From contig JALOMK010000135.1 of the NCBI GenBank assembly GCA_025455505.1, positions 1 through 6,429 of the forward strand: DNA of 6,429 bases, in the 5' to 3' direction. Made by a program: the position numbers and the translations under genes. The stretch is from Bacteroidales bacterium. Its GTDB lineage: Bacteria; Bacteroidota; Bacteroidia; Bacteroidales; VadinHA17. The notes beneath the pieces are model-generated. The model was not told where the DNA came from. It ran no database searches and saw only the letters and a list, made by a program, of their open reading frames with translations. Positions 6,351 to 6,429 of this stretch are shown one piece after another (positions within the stretch are counted from its first letter, which is position 1; each line of letters starts with the position of its first letter).

Positions 6351-6429
6351 ATCTTCACCTTTCCTGTAAGAAATATCTCATCTATCCGCATATTCCTGTC
6401 AACAGCCTTGCACATGTCGTAAACCGTAA
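6347..6429 (-). CDS. moaC: MoaC, cyclic pyranopterin monophosphate synthase (C-terminal end only)
   Basis: Only the last 26 codons are in the window, reading TVYDMCKAVDRNMRIDEIFL and ending TGKVKI before TGA at 6349-6347. The YDMCKAV block is diagnostic of MoaC, and its Asp and Lys correspond to E. coli Asp128 and Lys131, both implicated in catalysis. MoaC works with MoaA to turn GTP into cyclic pyranopterin monophosphate, the first step of molybdenum cofactor synthesis. The tail is short: the GGKSGD stretch at the end of E. coli MoaC is absent and the protein stops about 19 residues after YDMCK. The stop overlaps the mogA ATG by 4 bp, so the two genes form one operon and are probably translationally coupled. 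The 5' part lies beyond the right edge. Confidence 0.85.
   Translation of the reverse strand, partial: TVYDMCKAVDRNMRIDEIFLTGKVKI
6355..6365 (-). promoter_or_regulatory. Probable ribosome binding site of mogA inside the moaC end
   Basis: The minus strand reads AGGAAAGGTGA and then AGAT before the mogA ATG. Two overlapping purine-rich cores (GGAAAGG with a 7-nt spacer, AAGGTGA with a 4-nt spacer) could pair with 16S rRNA. The site lies wholly within the last codons of moaC, so translation of the two genes is likely linked. It supports the mogA start at 6350. Confidence 0.5.

Noticed and set aside
5962..6369. A 135-codon plus-strand open frame opposite mogA
   Set aside because: It lies opposite the intact MogA motifs on the other strand and has no recognisable features of its own.
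1..6429. Mobile elements, CRISPR arrays, tRNAs or other hidden systems
   Set aside because: Coding density is almost complete, all genes are recognisable core functions, and I saw no tandem or terminal repeats, integrase or transposase motifs, or clover-leaf structures.

Overview
The window looks like ordinary chromosomal core sequence from a member of the Bacteroidota. Three things point there. The plus-strand gene encodes a DUF5103 / type IX secretion 'plug' protein, a family essentially confined to this phylum. The nqr genes mostly lack Shine-Dalgarno sequences. The only convincing promoter-like sequence fits the Bacteroidota pattern (TTTG ... TAnnTTTG) rather than the sigma-70 pattern. 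The order or family cannot be fixed from this piece.

Positions 1-4379, minus strand: most of an nqr operon reading right to left, nqrA-nqrB-nqrC-nqrD-nqrE, with nqrE cut by the left edge and nqrF expected just beyond it. Spacings are tight (20 bp, a 4-bp overlap, 3 bp and 11 bp), so the genes are surely co-transcribed. Together they encode five of the six subunits of the Na+-translocating NADH:quinone oxidoreductase, which moves electrons from NADH to quinone and exports Na+. Key cofactor residues are visible: flavinylation threonines in NqrB (SGAT, Thr216) and NqrC (SGGT, Thr207), and the paired membrane cysteines of NqrD (Cys36, Cys119) and NqrE (Cys26, Cys126).

Positions 4380-4506: the only real intergenic gap, AT-rich and divergent. 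It holds a plausible Bacteroidota-type promoter for nqrA and a perfect 18-bp palindrome near the predicted transcription start.

Positions 4507-5841, plus strand: a secreted DUF5103 protein with a signal peptide, the family of the Plug subunit that closes the SprA/Sov translocon of the type IX secretion system. Its C-terminal part resembles the AMPK/CBM48-type beta-sandwich fold.

Positions 5844-6429, minus strand: the end of moaC and a complete mogA/moaB gene, overlapping by 4 bp, for molybdenum cofactor synthesis. mogA converges on the plug gene with only 2 bp between the stop codons.

I see no mobile element, CRISPR array, RNA gene or defence system, and no evidence for a previously undescribed system. 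The points worth a second look are the palindrome in the divergent region, the short C-terminus of MoaC beside mogA, and the nqr/T9SS-plug neighbourhood.
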